Source: Pontibacter liquoris (lineage in GTDB: Bacteria > Bacteroidota > Bacteroidia > Cytophagales > Hymenobacteraceae). Taken from it: a stretch of 64,000 nt of DNA. The DNA is taken from the NCBI RefSeq assembly GCF_022758235.1, contig NZ_JALEBG010000001.1, forward strand, positions 620,001 to 684,000, read 5' to 3'. Every line of letters starts with the position of its first letter. Positions within the stretch are counted from its first letter, which is position 1. Shown here piece by piece: positions 62,556 through 64,000 of the stretch. A program made the position numbers and the translations under genes. The notes under the pieces were generated by a model. The model saw nothing but the letters and a program-made list of their open reading frames with translations. It ran no database searches and was not told where the DNA came from.

Positions 62556-64000
62556 ATGCAAAGATACAATATTTTATGGGCCGATGATGAAATCGACCTC
62601 CTTAAGCCACACATTCTTTTCCTGGAAGACAGGGGCTACGACATTACGCCGGTAAACAGCGGCGCCGATGCCATTGAGAAGTTCCAGGACCAGACGTTCG
62701 ATATCGTTTTCCTGGATGAGAACATGCCGGGTATCAGCGGCCTGGAAACACTGAATGAGCTGAAATCCATCCGGCCAGCCGTGCCCGTGATCATGATCAC
62801 CAAAAGCGAGGAAGAGCATATCATGGAGGAGGCGATCGGCTCCAAGATCACCGATTACCTTATTAAGCCGCTTAACCCTAACCAGATCCTGCTATCGGTA
62901 AAAAAGGTATTGGAAAACAAACGCCTGGTGTCTGAAAAGACCAATATGAGCTACCAGCGCGACTTCCGGCAACTGGGCATGGCTTTTGGCGAGCGCCTGA
63001 GCCCGCTGGAATGGGCTGATATTTACAAAAAGCTGGTGTACTGGGAGTTGGAGATCGACGAGACGGAAAACAAAAGTATGGCCGACGTGATAAACATGCA
63101 GAAGGATGAGGCCAACGCCAACTTCGCCAAGTTTATCATGGAGAATTACGAGGACTGGATAAACAAGGAAGATGAAGATGCTCCGCTCATGTCGCATGAG
63201 CTGTTTAAGCAGCGCGTGTTCCCGATGATGAAGCAGTCGGAGCAGCCCGTATACTTCCTTTTGATCGATAACCTGCGCTACGACCAGTGGAAAGTACTCG
63301 AACCGCTGATCCTGGATTACTTTACCGTGGACCAGGAAGAGATGTTCTACTCCATCCTTCCTACTACCACGGCTTATGCGCGTAATGCCATTTTTTCGGG
63401 CATGCTGCCGACCGAGATCGTTAAAAAGTACCCCAACCTGTGGGTGGCCGACGAGGATGAGGAAGGCAAGAACCTGCACGAGGCCGAATTTCTGGAGATA
63501 CAGCTACAGCAGAACCGCATTACGGGCAAGCACAGTTACCACAAAATTACGAACGTGGCTGCCGGCCGCGACCTACTCAGCAAGTTCAGTAACCTGGATG
63601 GCAACAAGCTCAACGTGATCGTGTATAACTTCGTGGATATGCTCTCGCACGCCCGCACCGACAGCAACATGGTACGCGAGCTGGCGCCCGACGAGTCGGC
63701 TTACCGCTCCATCACCAAATCCTGGTTTCTGCACTCGCCCCTTTTCGATACGCTGAAGATGATTGCCGAAAAGAAAGGCCGCCTCATCATCACCACCGAC
63801 CACGGCACGATCCGGGTAAAAAGGCCCTTTAAGATCATCGGCGACCGCAACACTAACACCAACCTGCGTTACAAGCACGGCAAAAACCTGGGCTATACCG
63901 ATAAAGACGTGTTTACAGTGAAAAAGCCGGAGCGATTTTTCTTGCCAAAAGCTAACGTTTCCACTACGTTTGTATTTGCGATCGAAGACTACTTCTTCGC
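62556..64000 (+). CDS. porX: PorX-type response regulator with PglZ domain, partial
   Basis: The first 481 codons; the gene runs off the right edge. Residues 1-120 are a receiver domain: acidic Asp10-Asp11 (LWADDE), phosphoacceptor Asp54 (VFLDENMPG) and Lys in LIKPLNP. A helical linker follows, then a PglZ alkaline-phosphatase-like domain: LLIDNLRYDQW, LPTTTAYARNA with candidate nucleophile Thr271 or Thr272, the SHARTDSN stretch, and TTDHGT as metal ligands. In Porphyromonas and Flavobacterium, PorX with PorY controls type IX secretion, and the PglZ part cleaves cyclic oligonucleotides or phosphoesters. ATG 62556 gives the intact receiver start. Its presence implies a type IX secretion system elsewhere in the genome. 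Confidence 0.93.
   Translation, partial: MQRYNILWADDEIDLLKPHILFLEDRGYDITPVNSGADAIEKFQDQTFDIVFLDENMPGISGLETLNELKSIRPAVPVIMITKSEEEHIMEEAIGSKITDYLIKPLNPNQILLSVKKVLENKRLVSEKTNMSYQRDFRQLGMAFGERLSPLEWADIYKKLVYWELEIDETENKSMADVINMQKDEANANFAKFIMENYEDWINKEDEDAPLMSHELFKQRVFPMMKQSEQPVYFLLIDNLRYDQWKVLEPLILDYFTVDQEEMFYSILPTTTAYARNAIFSGMLPTEIVKKYPNLWVADEDEEGKNLHEAEFLEIQLQQNRITGKHSYHKITNVAAGRDLLSKFSNLDGNKLNVIVYNFVDMLSHARTDSNMVRELAPDESAYRSITKSWFLHSPLFDTLKMIAEKKGRLIITTDHGTIRVKRPFKIIGDRNTNTNLRYKHGKNLGYTDKDVFTVKKPERFFLPKANVSTTFVFAIEDYFF

Overview
The window comes from a free-living member of the Bacteroidota, most likely Cytophagales and probably a Pontibacter-like Hymenobacteraceae (the family and genus are inferences from gene content). 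Supporting signs are a SusC/SusD polysaccharide locus, a fused LpxC-FabZ, a PorX-type regulator of type IX secretion, Bacteroidota-style promoters (TTTC or TTTG, 19-20 bases, TAnnTTTG), and lineage-typical conserved proteins (DUF2851, DUF4197, LuxC-like acyl-CoA reductase beside a ferredoxin). Nearly all of it is ordinary chromosome: no rRNA, CRISPR array, phage or transposase gene was seen. There is one tRNA gene, tRNA-Leu(CAG).

Layout. 0-5 kb: a partial RNA cyclic phosphodiesterase, a PAP2 phosphatase, the tRNA, then a minus-strand three-gene cassette (GT2 synthase, duplicated LAB_N membrane protein, GT39 transferase) of the kind that puts sugars on lipid A or other envelope glycans from a polyprenyl-phosphate donor. 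5-11.3 kb: a large secreted TPR protein with an HEYTH zinc-protease motif, a histidine-phosphatase lipoprotein, an RDD pseudogene with one internal stop, ogt, an intact RDD protein and a dihaem cytochrome c. 11.6-16.7 kb: housekeeping genes (trmN6, rnhA, MarC family, aminotransferase, aroQ, xerD), several bordered by short AT-rich tandem repeats. 16.7-31.8 kb: GH20 hexosaminidase, DUF898 with an M48 protease, pyrD, ftsK-lolA, pyrF-DUF2851-membrane protein, and a NeuD-like acyltransferase, interrupted by two gene-free gaps of 0.9-1 kb packed with repeats. 32-46 kb: trhO, a nucleoside phosphorylase, acyl-CoA reductase divergent from ferredoxin, valS, small envelope proteins, a cupin, a 2-oxoacid dehydrogenase E2, cinA, DUF4197 and an erythromycin-esterase homologue. 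46.3-55 kb: a beta-glucan utilisation locus (GH30; GH16, PKD lipoprotein, SusD, SusC), probably for laminarin-like glucans. 55.8-62.3 kb: a YebC-family regulator, then the lipid A start genes lpxD, lpxC-fabZ, lpxA and an ABC ATPase, preceded by an HD phosphohydrolase. The window ends inside porX.

The most unusual signal is at the DNA level, not a gene: the heptamer AAGTATA/TATACTT occurs about 100 times in 64 kb by hand count, against roughly 8 expected by chance. It lies in both orientations, in different codon frames within genes, next to stop codons and terminators, and most densely in the gap before ftsK. It behaves like a genome-wide signature word such as an uptake, segregation or repair motif; its function is unknown to me. 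A second layer consists of several families of 9-15 base AT-rich near-tandem repeats placed exactly at gene borders.
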